Of a DNA stretch of 64,000 nucleotides, positions 57,725 through 64,000 are shown piece after piece (position 1 is the stretch's first letter; the number at the start of each line of letters is the position of its first letter). The notes below the pieces were generated by a model that searched no databases, was not told the DNA's origin, and saw only the letters and a program-made list of their open reading frames with translations. This DNA is from Actinophytocola sp044466355 (GTDB lineage Bacteria; Actinomycetota; Actinomycetes; Mycobacteriales; Pseudonocardiaceae), in NCBI RefSeq assembly GCF_044466355.1, contig NZ_JBITMQ010000001.1:558001-622000 (forward strand), read 5' to 3'. Made by a program: the position numbers and the translations under genes.

Positions 57725-58876
57725 CTAGCCGATTTCCGCGTTCACGCGTTCCGGGGCCAGCAGGTACTCCAGCATCAGGTGCGCCGCCCCCGTCACGCCC
57801 GCCAGCCGGCCCGTGCGGGTCGTGACGACCTGCAGGTCCTCGGTCGCCATCGGCAGGCAGCGTTCGTAGAGCGTGGACCGGAGGCTCGCCACGAACGGTT
57901 CCGCGCGGCTGAACTGGCCGCCGACCACCAGCACGTCCGGGTTGAAGAAGTTCACGATCGTCGCCAGGACCTCGCCCGTGGCCTGGCCCGCCTCACGCAG
58001 CATGCGCGTGGTCACCGGGTGGGCGTCGCGGGCCAGCTCGACGACCTCGGCCGGGTCCGACACCGTGACGCCCGCCGCGGTCAGGTCGCGGACCAGTGCC
58101 GCGCCGCTCGCCACCGCGTCCAGGCAGCCGTTGCGGCCGCACGAGCACTCGACGTCCTCCCGGCCGTGCACCGCCAGGTGGCTGATGTCGCCCGCCGCGC
58201 CCACCGCGCCGTGGTGCAGCCTGCCGGACGCGATGACGCCGCAGCCGATGCCGGTGCCCGCCTTCACGTAGACCAGGTGCGCCACCGGGTCGGCGCTGTG
58301 CTCGCCGACCGCCATGAGGTTCGCGTCGTTGTCGACCACCACCGGCAGGTCCGTGTGCGCGGCGAGCACCTCGCGCACGTCCACGCCGTTCCAGCCCGGC
58401 ATCCGCGACGGTGACACGACCCGTCCGGTGCGGGCGTCGACCGGGCCCGGCACCCCGACGGTGATGCCGCGCAACGGGATCGTCCGCTCGGCGAGGCGCT
58501 GCACCTCCGCAAGCATCTGCGGCAGCACCACCGACGGGCCGTCGCCGATCCGGACCGGCTGCTCGTGCTCGGCGAGCAGCGCGCCGCACATGTCGAAGAC
58601 CGCCAGCGACGCGTGGTGGCTGCCCAGGTCGATCGCCGCCACCGCACCCGAGTCCGCCCGCAGCGCGAGCCGCCGCGGCCGACGGCCGCCGTGGGACTTC
58701 CCGTCACCGGCTTCCCGCAGGTAGCCGTGGTCGATCAGCGCCTGCACCCGGCCGGCCGCCGTGGACGCCGACACACCGAGCAGCCTCGCCACGTCGGACC
58801 GCGACGCCGCGGCGCCGGACCGGATCAACTGCAGCACGCCGCCGGGGGAGTCGGGCGCGGCCTGGGGACCAGTCAT
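57725..58876 (-). CDS. ROK-family transcriptional regulator
   Basis: A 383-aa repressor of the NagC/XylR type. The N-terminal winged helix is GGVLQLIRSGAAASRSDVAR then GVSASTAAGRVQALIDHGYL. The ROK domain has AAIDLGSHHASLAVFDMCG at the start, GITVGVPGPVD, VYVKAGTGIGCGVIASGRLH, the HxGxxGxxGDISHL ligand region and the zinc motif CSCGRNGCLDAVAS. ROK repressors usually bind sugars. This one is divergent from a polar amino-acid importer and asparaginase, an unusual target; two TTGTTWCGA sites lie between. Confidence 0.92.
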   Translation of the reverse strand: MTGPQAAPDSPGGVLQLIRSGAAASRSDVARLLGVSASTAAGRVQALIDHGYLREAGDGKSHGGRRPRRLALRADSGAVAAIDLGSHHASLAVFDMCGALLAEHEQPVRIGDGPSVVLPQMLAEVQRLAERTIPLRGITVGVPGPVDARTGRVVSPSRMPGWNGVDVREVLAAHTDLPVVVDNDANLMAVGEHSADPVAHLVYVKAGTGIGCGVIASGRLHHGAVGAAGDISHLAVHGREDVECSCGRNGCLDAVASGAALVRDLTAAGVTVSDPAEVVELARDAHPVTTRMLREAGQATGEVLATIVNFFNPDVLVVGGQFSRAEPFVASLRSTLYERCLPMATEDLQVVTTRTGRLAGVTGAAHLMLEYLLAPERVNAEIG

Positions 58877-58894
58877 GGGCTACTTCATACCAGC

Positions 58895-58940
58895 TTGTTA
58901 CGAACTCAGCTTGACTTGTTTCGATTTTTGGACCTACGGT
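58895..58940 (+). promoter_or_regulatory. Divergent promoter and probable ROK operator pair
   Basis: TTGTTACGA (58895-58903) and TTGTTTCGA (58916-58924) are spaced 21 bp start to start, two helical turns. The second overlaps a -35-like TTGACT (58911-58916), which is 18 bp from a -10-like TACGGT (58935-58940) for the amino-acid transporter operon. A repressor bound here would block that promoter. Confidence 0.55.
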
Positions 58941-58974
58941 TCCGACATCCGGCGTAAGTCGAAGGGAACTTTCC

Positions 58975-59895
58975 ATGAAGCGTCGCCTGTTCGTAGCCAT
59001 GACCGGCGCACTCGCGGTCGCGCTCGCTGGATGCGGCAGCGGTGGTGACTCGGCCGTGCCGCCCGCGGGTGGCGGCGCCACGAGCGCGGACCTGTTCGCG
59101 GACGCGCCCAAGGCCCCGGCCGACGCGATCGTGCCCGGCTCCACCATGGAGAAGATCAAGCAGCGCGGGAAGCTGGTCGTCGCCGAGGCGCTCGACGCAC
59201 CGCTGTTGTCCCAGCAGAACCCGTCGAACCCCGACGAGGTCGCCGGCTTCGACGCCGACCTCGCGAAGCTGCTCGCCGTCTACATCCTCGGCAAGCCCGA
59301 GGTGGAGATCGTGCCGCCGGCCACCGAGACCCGTGAGGCGCTGCTCGCCAACGGCACCGTCGACGTCGTGTTCAACACCTACACGATCACCGAGGAGCGG
59401 GCCCAGCAGGTCGCGTTCGCCGGGCCGTACTTCGAGTCCGGTCTCGCGGTGGCCGTGAAGAGCGACAACACCGACATCAAGGGCGTCGACGACCTCGCGG
59501 GCAAGACCGTGATCGTCGGCGCCAACACCCCGGCCGTCACCGCGGTGCCGGAGAAGGTGCCGACCGCGAACGTCGTCCCGTTCGGCACCGACCCGCAGGC
59601 CGTGACCGCCCTGCTGCAGGGCCGCGGCGACGCCTACGTGCAGGACCTGACGCTGCTCGCCAGCAACGCCAAGGCCAACCCGAAGCTCAAGGTCGTCGGC
59701 AACCCGTTCACCACCGAGCCCTACGGCATCGGCCTCCGCCACGGCGACGACGACTTCAAGAAGTTCGTCAACGACTGGCTGAAGAAGATCCAGGACGGCG
59801 GCCAGTGGGCGGCGGTCTGGGAGAACTCGCTCGGCACGGTCGTCGACGCCGAGGCGCCGGAGCCGCCCGCCATCGGCTCGGTGCCCGGGTCCTGA
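58975..59895 (+). CDS. Polar amino-acid ABC transporter substrate-binding lipoprotein
   Basis: A 306-aa family 3 solute-binding lipoprotein: basic N-terminus and hydrophobic core, then lipobox LAGCGSGG. The fold pattern is clear: KIKQRGKLVVAEALDAPLLS, EVAGFDADLAKLLAVYILGK, FNTYTITEERAQQVAFAGPY and LAGKTVIVGANTPAV. It resembles glutamate-binding GluB-type proteins; with asparaginase in the operon, glutamate, aspartate or asparagine are candidates. It is first in a four-gene operon and overlaps the first permease by 1 bp (TGATG). Confidence 0.92.
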   Translation: MKRRLFVAMTGALAVALAGCGSGGDSAVPPAGGGATSADLFADAPKAPADAIVPGSTMEKIKQRGKLVVAEALDAPLLSQQNPSNPDEVAGFDADLAKLLAVYILGKPEVEIVPPATETREALLANGTVDVVFNTYTITEERAQQVAFAGPYFESGLAVAVKSDNTDIKGVDDLAGKTVIVGANTPAVTAVPEKVPTANVVPFGTDPQAVTALLQGRGDAYVQDLTLLASNAKANPKLKVVGNPFTTEPYGIGLRHGDDDFKKFVNDWLKKIQDGGQWAAVWENSLGTVVDAEAPEPPAIGSVPGS

Positions 59896-60539
59896 TGGAC
59901 GCACTGCTCGACAACCTCGCCCCACTGCTGCAGGGCCTCGTCACCACGCTGTGGATGGCGGCCCTGTCAGCGGTGGGCGCGCTGGTGCTCGGCGTGATCG
60001 TGACGGCGATGCGCGTCAGCCCGCTCCCGGTGCTGCGCGGCGTCGCCTTCGCGTACGTGCAGCTGTTCCTGAACGTGCCGCTGCTCGCCCTGCTGGTGCT
60101 GTTCGTGTTCGCGCTGCCCGACGCCGGGCTGTTGATGCCGCTGCCGATGACCGCGGTCGTCGTGCTGATCATCTACGAGGCGGCGTACGTCGCGGAGGCC
60201 GTGCGGTCGGGCGTGAACACGGTCGCGCTCGGGCAGGCTGAGGCGGCGCGGGCGCTCGGGCTCACGTTCCGGCAGACGCTCGGGTCGGTGATCCTGCCGC
60301 AGGCGCTGCGGGCGGTCGTGCAGCCGGTCGGCAACGTGATGATCGCGCTGGTGATGAACACGTCCCTGTTCGCCGCGGTCGGGATCGTGGAGCTGACGGC
60401 GGCCGCGAACAAGACGAACCTGATCCACGCGCAGCCGATCCCGATCTTCGTCGGCGCCGGGCTCACGTACATGGCGCTGGCGCTGCTGATCGGCCTCGGG
60501 ACCGGATGGCTGGAGCGACGGGTGGCGATCGTGCGATGA
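59895..60539 (+). CDS. Amino-acid ABC transporter permease 1
   Basis: A 214-aa HisM-type permease with about five helices. The family loop is NTVALGQAEAARALGLTFRQ followed by LPQALRAVVQPVGNVMIALV, and helix-one sequence is LLQGLVTTLWMAALSAVGAL. It starts at the ATG that overlaps the binding-protein stop by 1 bp and ends with a 4-bp overlap (ATGA) with permease 2. It equals GluC in the corynebacterial glutamate importer by order and type. Confidence 0.92.
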   Translation: MDALLDNLAPLLQGLVTTLWMAALSAVGALVLGVIVTAMRVSPLPVLRGVAFAYVQLFLNVPLLALLVLFVFALPDAGLLMPLPMTAVVVLIIYEAAYVAEAVRSGVNTVALGQAEAARALGLTFRQTLGSVILPQALRAVVQPVGNVMIALVMNTSLFAAVGIVELTAAANKTNLIHAQPIPIFVGAGLTYMALALLIGLGTGWLERRVAIVR

Positions 60540-61330
60540 GTACGGTTCTGTACGACGCACCGGGGCCGAGGACCCGGCGGCGGATCTTCATCTGGTCGGT
60601 CGTCAGCGCGCTCGTGCTGGCAGGGCTGGTCGGGCTCGGGCTGTGGCAGTTCGCGGAACACGGCCAGCTCGACGCGGCCAAGTGGACGCCGTTCACGCAG
60701 TGGCCGATCTGGGAGTACCTGTTCGTCGGTCTGCTCGGCACGCTGGAGGCCGCCGCGTACGTGGCCGTGCTGAGTGCCGTGGCAGGCGTTTTCCTCGCTC
60801 TGGGAAGGCTTTCCCGCGTACGGCCGGTCCGCTGGCTCGCGACCGGGTACATCGAGATCGCCCGCACGCTGCCCGTGCTGCTGATGATCTACGTGACCTT
60901 GTTCGCGCTGCCGTCCGCCGGGGTCAACCTGCCGACGCTGTGGAAGCTCGTGCTGCCGCTGACCGTCGCGAACTCGGCCGCGTTCGCGGAGATCTTCCGG
61001 GCGGGCATCCTGAGCCTCCCGAAAGGACAGTCGGAGGCCGCGGTCTCGCTGGGACTGTCCGGGGTGCAGACGATGCGGCACGTGGTGCTGCCGCAGGCGG
61101 TCCGGCACGTGACGCCGTCGCTCGTGAGCCAGCTGGTGAGCCTGCTGAAGGACACGTCGCTGGGGTACGTCGTCGCGTTCACGGAACTGCTGTACCGGGC
61201 GCAGGTCCTGTCCGCCTACAACCACCTGCTGGTGCAGACGTTCCTCGTGGTCACGTTCATCTACCTGGTGTGCAACGGGACACTGTCGTTCGCCGCGCAC
61301 CGGCTGCAACGCTGGGAGAAGCATGGCTGA
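60536..61330 (+). CDS. Amino-acid ABC transporter permease 2
   Basis: A 264-aa HisM-type permease, partner of the preceding one and GluD-like in order. The N-terminus is a longer cytoplasmic tail (APGPRTRRRIFIWSVVSALV). The EAA-type loop is SLPKGQSEAAVSLGLSGVQT followed by VVLPQAVRHVTPSLVSQLVS. The asparaginase gene starts 8 bp before its stop codon ends, so the four genes are tightly coupled. The ATP-binding subunit is missing from the cluster. Confidence 0.92.
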   Translation: MSTVLYDAPGPRTRRRIFIWSVVSALVLAGLVGLGLWQFAEHGQLDAAKWTPFTQWPIWEYLFVGLLGTLEAAAYVAVLSAVAGVFLALGRLSRVRPVRWLATGYIEIARTLPVLLMIYVTLFALPSAGVNLPTLWKLVLPLTVANSAAFAEIFRAGILSLPKGQSEAAVSLGLSGVQTMRHVVLPQAVRHVTPSLVSQLVSLLKDTSLGYVVAFTELLYRAQVLSAYNHLLVQTFLVVTFIYLVCNGTLSFAAHRLQRWEKHG

Positions 61331-62276
61331 GCTGGCGGTCGTCGAGCGGTCCGGTTTCGTCGAGAGCAGACATCACGGCACACTCGTCGGCCTGGCGGCC
61401 GACGGATCGGTCGCGGTGTCGCTCGGTGCGGTGTCGGCGCCGATCCTGCCGAGGTCGTCGACGAAACCGTGGCAGGCGGCGGGGTGCCGCGCGGCCGGGC
61501 TGGAACTGTCCACGGCCGGGACCGCGCTGTCCGCGGGCAGCCACACCGGCGAGGACCGGCACGTCGCGCTGGTGCGGGAGATCCTCGCCGACGCCGGGCT
61601 GTCCGAAGAGGACCTGCGGTGCCCGGCGGACTGGCCGGAGGACGAGGCGACCCGGCACCGCATGATCCGCGACGGCGAGGGCCCGAGCCGGGTGCGGATG
61701 AACTGCTCCGGCAAGCACGCGGCGATGCTGGCGGCCGCGGTCGTCAACGAGTGGTCCACCCACGACTACCTGTCCCCGGACCACCCCGTGCAGAAGACGA
61801 TCCGCGACCGGCTCGAGTCGGTGGCCGGTACCGTGGCGCACGTGGCCGTCGACGGCTGCGGCGCACCGCTGTTCTCGACCACGGTCCCCGGCCTGGCCCG
61901 CGCGGCCCGCGCCATGGCGACCGCGTCGCTGCGCACCCCGGAGGGCGCGGTGGCCGCCGCGATGCGCGCCGAGCCGGACTTCGTCGGCGGCACCGGCCAC
62001 GAGAACAGCGAGTTCATGCGGCTGGTGCCGGGCTCCATCTGCAAGGGCGGCGCCGAGGGCGTGCTGATGGCCGCCGCCGCGACCGGGCAGGCCGTCGCCA
62101 TGAAGGTGATCGACGGCAGCCCACGCGCCACCACGCTGCTGGCCCTGAGCGTGCTGGGCGCGCTGGGCGTGAACGTCTCGGGCGCTGCCAAGCTCGGCGA
62201 GCTGCCGGTGCTGGGCGGCAGCGTCCCGGTCGGCGAGATCCGTGTTAGCGACGAGGTGCGCGCGGCACTGCCCTGA
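61323..62276 (+). CDS. L-asparaginase II family
   Basis: A 317-aa amidohydrolase of the Asparaginase_II type (distinct from bacterial type I/II asparaginases with the TGGTI motif). Family segments are VVERSGFVESRHHGTLVGLA at the start, the catalytic RSSTKPWQAAGCRAAGLE, CSGKHAAMLAAAVVNEW and VDGCGAPLFSTTVPGLARA, and GSICKGGAEGVLM near the end. It splits asparagine to aspartate and ammonia. Coupled to a polar amino-acid importer (8-bp overlap), it probably processes imported asparagine, and the divergent ROK repressor may control the unit. Confidence 0.92.
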   Translation: MAELAVVERSGFVESRHHGTLVGLAADGSVAVSLGAVSAPILPRSSTKPWQAAGCRAAGLELSTAGTALSAGSHTGEDRHVALVREILADAGLSEEDLRCPADWPEDEATRHRMIRDGEGPSRVRMNCSGKHAAMLAAAVVNEWSTHDYLSPDHPVQKTIRDRLESVAGTVAHVAVDGCGAPLFSTTVPGLARAARAMATASLRTPEGAVAAAMRAEPDFVGGTGHENSEFMRLVPGSICKGGAEGVLMAAAATGQAVAMKVIDGSPRATTLLALSVLGALGVNVSGAAKLGELPVLGGSVPVGEIRVSDEVRAALP

Positions 62277-62295
62277 ACCGCGTTACCGTGCCGGG

Positions 62296-62946
62296 GTGGA
62301 TCTCTTCTCACGCTCCTGGACGGCGCTGCTCACCGCGGTCGCCGACGTGCCGGACGAGGACTTCGAACGGCCGTCGGGCTGCGCGGGCTGGTCCGTGCGG
62401 GACCTCGCCTGCCACCTGGTCATCGACGCGCAGGACGTCCTCATCACCCTGGTCACACCGGCCGACACCGAACCGACCGCGGACGCGGTCACCTACTGGG
62501 AGGTCGGCCACACCCCGCCCACCGGCGACGACCCGCTCTCCGCGCTCATCCCTCGTCTCGCCGCCGCGTACGGCGAGCCGCGCTGGCTGAAGTTCCACCT
62601 CGACGACGTCGGTTCCGCCGCGGGCCGCGCCGCCGTGCTCGCCGACCCGGACACGCGGGTGAGCACGCAGGACAAGGTGCTGACCGCGGGCGACTACCTG
62701 TCCGCGTACGTGATCGAGTGGACCCTGCACCACCTCGACCTCATCGCACACCTGCCGGACGCCGCCGACCCGCCCGCCGACACCCTCGCCGCCGCCCGTG
62801 ACCTGCTGGAGAAGATCGCCGGGACCGCGTTCCCCGCGTCGTTCTCCGACACGGACGCGCTGCTGGTCGGCACCGGCCGCCGCGCGCCGACCGACGCGGA
62901 GAAGGTCGCGCTGCCCGCCGTCACGCTCCCGCTCGTGCTGGGCTAA
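62296..62946 (+). CDS. Mycothiol-dependent maleylpyruvate isomerase-like protein (MDMPI fold)
   Basis: A 216-aa protein of the DinB-like MDMPI_N superfamily: SRSWTALLTAVADVPDEDFE, CAGWSVRDLACHLVIDAQDV with the metal-binding His pair pattern, and YVIEWTLHHLDLIAHLPDA with the second His. This fold uses mycothiol, the actinobacterial thiol, in isomerisation or conjugation reactions; the substrate here is unknown. GTG 62296 is preferred because the fold starts there. Its stop overlaps the convergent helicase gene by 4 bp. Confidence 0.85.
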   Translation: MDLFSRSWTALLTAVADVPDEDFERPSGCAGWSVRDLACHLVIDAQDVLITLVTPADTEPTADAVTYWEVGHTPPTGDDPLSALIPRLAAAYGEPRWLKFHLDDVGSAAGRAAVLADPDTRVSTQDKVLTAGDYLSAYVIEWTLHHLDLIAHLPDAADPPADTLAAARDLLEKIAGTAFPASFSDTDALLVGTGRRAPTDAEKVALPAVTLPLVLG

Positions 62947-64000
62947 CGCCGGTTCGTGCGTGCGGTCGGCGTCGCCGTCGTCGGGTCCTCCGGCCACGGG
63001 TGCTTCGGGTAGCGGCCACGCAGCTCGGCGCGCACCTGCCGGTAACCCTCCTGCCAGAACGTCGCCAGGTCCCGGGTGACGGCGACCGGGCGGCCGGCGG
63101 GGGAGAGCAGGTGCAGCAGCACCGGCACCCGGCCGTCCGCCACCGCCGGGGTGTCGAGCCAGCCGAACGTCTCCTGCAGTTTCACCGGCAGCACGGGGTC
63201 GTCCGCCGAGTAGTCGACGCGGATCCGCGCGCCGGACGGGACCTGGATGCGGTCCGGTGCCAGCTCGTCGAGCCTGCCCGCGGCGGGCCAGGGCAACAGC
63301 CGTTGCAGCGCGCCGTGCGTGTCGACCTTCGCGAGGTCGGCGCGACGGCGCGCGGTCGCCAGCTCCGGGCCGAGCCACACCGGCGCCGCCGCCAGCAACG
63401 CGTCGTCGTCCACGGCGGGCCACGGGTCGCCGAGCGCGCGGTGCAGCAGCGCCAGCCGTTGCCGCAGCCGGGTCGCGGAATCGTGCCACCGCACCAGGTC
63501 CAGGCCCTCGGTGCGCAACCCGTCGACGAGCGCCGCCCGCACCCGGTCCGGGTCGGGGTCGGGCAGTGGCCGCTCTCGCAGCACGATCGCGCCGAGGCGG
63601 CGCACGTGCCGGGCCACCACGTCCCCGCCCGACCACGCGATCTCGTCCACGTCGGACAGCAGCGCGGGTGCAGCTCGCTCGGCCAGCGCCTGGTCGGCGC
63701 GGGCGGCGAGCCGGATCTTTCCCTGCGTACGGCCGGGCTGGCGGTCCGCGCTCGCGACGGCCAGCCACTCCGCGTCCGGGCCGCCGTCCAGTTCCGCCGC
63801 GGTGCCGCCCGCCATGAGGTACACGTGCGAGCCGGGCGCGCGGCGGCGCGCGAGCCGTTCCGGGTGCGCGAGCGCGACCACCAGCGCCGGGTCGGGTGTC
63901 CCGTGTGGACCGTCCGGCACGAGCGCGGCCAGCCTGCGGACCTCGCGCGCCCACCGCTGGTCGCCGTCGCGGCGCAGCCGCCGCAGTCCGTCCTCGACGG
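62943..64000 (-). CDS. hrpB: ATP-dependent helicase HrpB, C-terminal part (continues past the window)
   Basis: The C-terminal third of a DExH-box helicase of the HrpB family, about 350 residues in view. It contains ALVVALAHPERLARRRAPGS, LDRIQVPSGARIRVDYS-like binding-barrel sequence (PDRIQVPSGARIRVDYSADD), LQETFGWLDTPAVADGRVPV, and the diagnostic ending ELRGRYPKHPWPEDP. The helicase motor domains lie beyond the right edge; the frame stays open to position 64000 with no start, so an apparent GTG at 63920 is internal. RNA helicase role is inferred from the family; the physiological target is unknown. Confidence 0.9.
   Translation of the reverse strand, partial: VEDGLRRLRRDGDQRWAREVRRLAALVPDGPHGTPDPALVVALAHPERLARRRAPGSHVYLMAGGTAAELDGGPDAEWLAVASADRQPGRTQGKIRLAARADQALAERAAPALLSDVDEIAWSGGDVVARHVRRLGAIVLRERPLPDPDPDRVRAALVDGLRTEGLDLVRWHDSATRLRQRLALLHRALGDPWPAVDDDALLAAAPVWLGPELATARRRADLAKVDTHGALQRLLPWPAAGRLDELAPDRIQVPSGARIRVDYSADDPVLPVKLQETFGWLDTPAVADGRVPVLLHLLSPAGRPVAVTRDLATFWQEGYRQVRAELRGRYPKHPWPEDPTTATPTARTNRR

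Noticed and set aside
63918..63920. GTG as the start of the HrpB-like gene
   Set aside because: The frame continues with helicase-like sequence to the end of the window, so the gene is simply cut by the edge.
1..64000. tRNA genes, rRNA, CRISPR arrays, transposases, integrases or attachment sites
   Set aside because: I looked for T-loop-like sequence, spaced identical repeats and transposase or integrase motifs and found none that could be supported; a tRNA search and a self-alignment would settle it.

Overview
The window is very GC-rich DNA (by eye well above 65% G+C) with dense bidirectional coding, GTG/TTG starts and strong third-position GC bias. RbpA, a DUF5313 protein, a mycothiol-type MDMPI-fold protein, a WhiJ-like XRE-DUF5753/DUF397 pair, Tat lipoproteins and separate Lnt and Ppm genes all point to a filamentous actinomycete. 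Pseudonocardiaceae (Lentzea, Saccharothrix or Amycolatopsis type) is the best guess, but the genus is an inference. I see no rRNA, tRNA, CRISPR array, transposase or phage genes.

Layout, left to right. 1-2.1 kb: end of a NarL-type two-component system, then an OhrR-like MarR regulator divergent from a DUF5313 membrane protein. 2.2-6.4 kb: Lnt, polyprenol-phosphate mannosyltransferase and a cupin protein in one operon, facing rbpA (with a SigR-type promoter) across an 18-bp perfect hairpin, then thymidine kinase. 6.4-10.9 kb: LysE-type exporter and its LysR regulator, an S33 peptidase, and a second alpha/beta hydrolase. 10.9-16.2 kb: secreted M6-like metallopeptidase, a MarR-controlled MFS transporter fused to a UspA-like domain, and a TetR gene divergent from an ABC-F ATPase. 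18-21.3 kb: THUMP methyltransferase with a possible leader peptide, secreted M28 aminopeptidase, and an unknown protein.

21.3-35 kb is the most coherent block: a GH106-like glycosidase, a DeoR-type regulator, then a tight operon of GH78 alpha-L-rhamnosidase, a Tat lipoprotein sugar-binding protein, two permeases (no ATPase) and two tandem PhoD phosphodiesterase/phosphatases. I read it as scavenging of a rhamnosylated, possibly phosphate-containing glycan. It is followed by an ornithine-cyclodeaminase homologue and a secreted beta-helix protein.

37.8-50.6 kb: VanZ-RDD membrane protein, YihY-family protein, secreted subtilase, a SulP-STAS-carbonic anhydrase fusion, an 839-residue Rossmann/PEP-mobile-domain protein lacking the catalytic His, a TetR-membrane protein-DoxX operon, two unknown proteins and a second DoxX gene. 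50.65-51.67 kb is a composite pseudogene made of an ABC ATPase fragment and a histidine kinase fragment. 52-53.3 kb is the XRE/DUF397 pair behind an AT-rich promoter. 53.3-57.4 kb carries small enzymes, a Tat-exported protein of unknown role, a small secreted metalloprotease and a second ABC-F ATPase. 57.4-62.3 kb: a repeat-bearing intergenic region, then a ROK repressor divergent from a polar amino-acid ABC importer (again without ATPase) coupled to L-asparaginase. The window ends inside an HrpB-type helicase gene.

The most unusual signals are an in-frame 93-bp tandem repeat inside the GH106-like enzyme, the composite pseudogene, the MFS-Usp fusion, the degenerate PEP-mobile domain, the rhamnosidase-PhoD operon, and an apparently over-represented TCCACWGTG motif.
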